Source of the DNA: CAZMCC01 sp964564695
GTDB lineage: Bacteria > Planctomycetota > Phycisphaerae > Phycisphaerales > UBA1924
Reading direction: 5' to 3'
Length of the DNA: 13,365 nucleotides
Assembly: GCA_964564695.1 (NCBI GenBank)
Contig: CAZMCC010000100.1
Span: 1 to 13,365 of the forward strand
In this document: positions 13,311 to 13,365 of the stretch, one piece after another
How the letters are laid out: the number at the start of each line of letters is the position of its first letter
How positions within the stretch are numbered: the first letter of the stretch is position 1
The notes under the pieces: generated by a model
What the model was told of the DNA's origin: nothing
The model's input: the letters and a program-made list of their open reading frames with translations, nothing else
Databases searched by the model: none
Made by a program: the position numbers and the translations under genes

Positions 13311-13365
13311 GTTCCCGGACTCTACACCCGCCGCCCCGGACCCCGCCCTCCCTCCCCGGCCCCCC

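Noticed and set aside
1..13365. CRISPR array, insertion sequence or prophage genes
   Set aside because: No regularly spaced direct repeats, transposase, integrase or phage structural gene is visible; the repeats present are isolated or paired hairpins and one short tandem array.

Overview
The window is very GC-rich with strong C/G third-position bias, and most genes lack a clear Shine-Dalgarno sequence. Together with the gene content (a SpoIIE phosphatase opening with the QCLEVWGGNRAV-like block, a secreted TSP3/transglutaminase protein, and dispersed hairpin repeats coding for peptides such as GGTGVPPV and GAPAELCPPG), this suggests a planctomycete, probably of the Phycisphaerae type. That assignment is inference; no marker gene is present.

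Layout. 1-150: the Gly/Arg-rich tail of a gene entering from the left, with tandem hairpins and a terminator. 175-2851 (+): a small lipoprotein followed closely by a two-transmembrane Cache-HAMP-SpoIIE phosphatase. 2849-2953: a long imperfect inverted repeat shared with the convergent gene to its right. 2951-4714 (-): a NodU/CmcH-type carbamoyltransferase. 4715-5063: a divergent intergenic region with a palindrome and a hairpin repeat. 5064-9254 (+): a B12-binding/MeaB-type GTPase fusion, a soluble SpoIIE phosphatase and a MATE transporter; the last two are 18 bp apart. 9252-9370: a second inverted repeat with a nested hairpin between convergent genes. 9368-10066 (-): a conserved 88-residue protein downstream of a low-affinity iron permease-family protein. 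10206-11256 (-): a secreted TSP3-transglutaminase gene broken by a frameshift and apparently truncated. 11286-11374: an inverted pair of hairpin repeats. 11385-13310 (-): a class III aminotransferase followed by a STAS-domain protein.

How the genes work together. Two SpoIIE/PP2C phosphatases (one membrane sensor, one cytosolic) and a STAS protein are the phosphatase and antagonist parts of a partner-switching pathway; no RsbW-like anti-sigma kinase or sigma factor is in the window, so the link is by family only. The B12/GTPase fusion has the N-terminal order of fused acyl-CoA mutases (IcmF) without the mutase barrel, and should serve a mutase subunit encoded elsewhere.

The most unusual content is a set of hairpin repeats: at least five units with a GGGTG head, a GCTTTG-type loop and stems that differ in sequence but stay complementary. 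A related palindromic repeat lies in frame inside the GTPase domain. Two convergent gene pairs end in TAAGAG-starting inverted repeats whose outermost bases are both stop codons.
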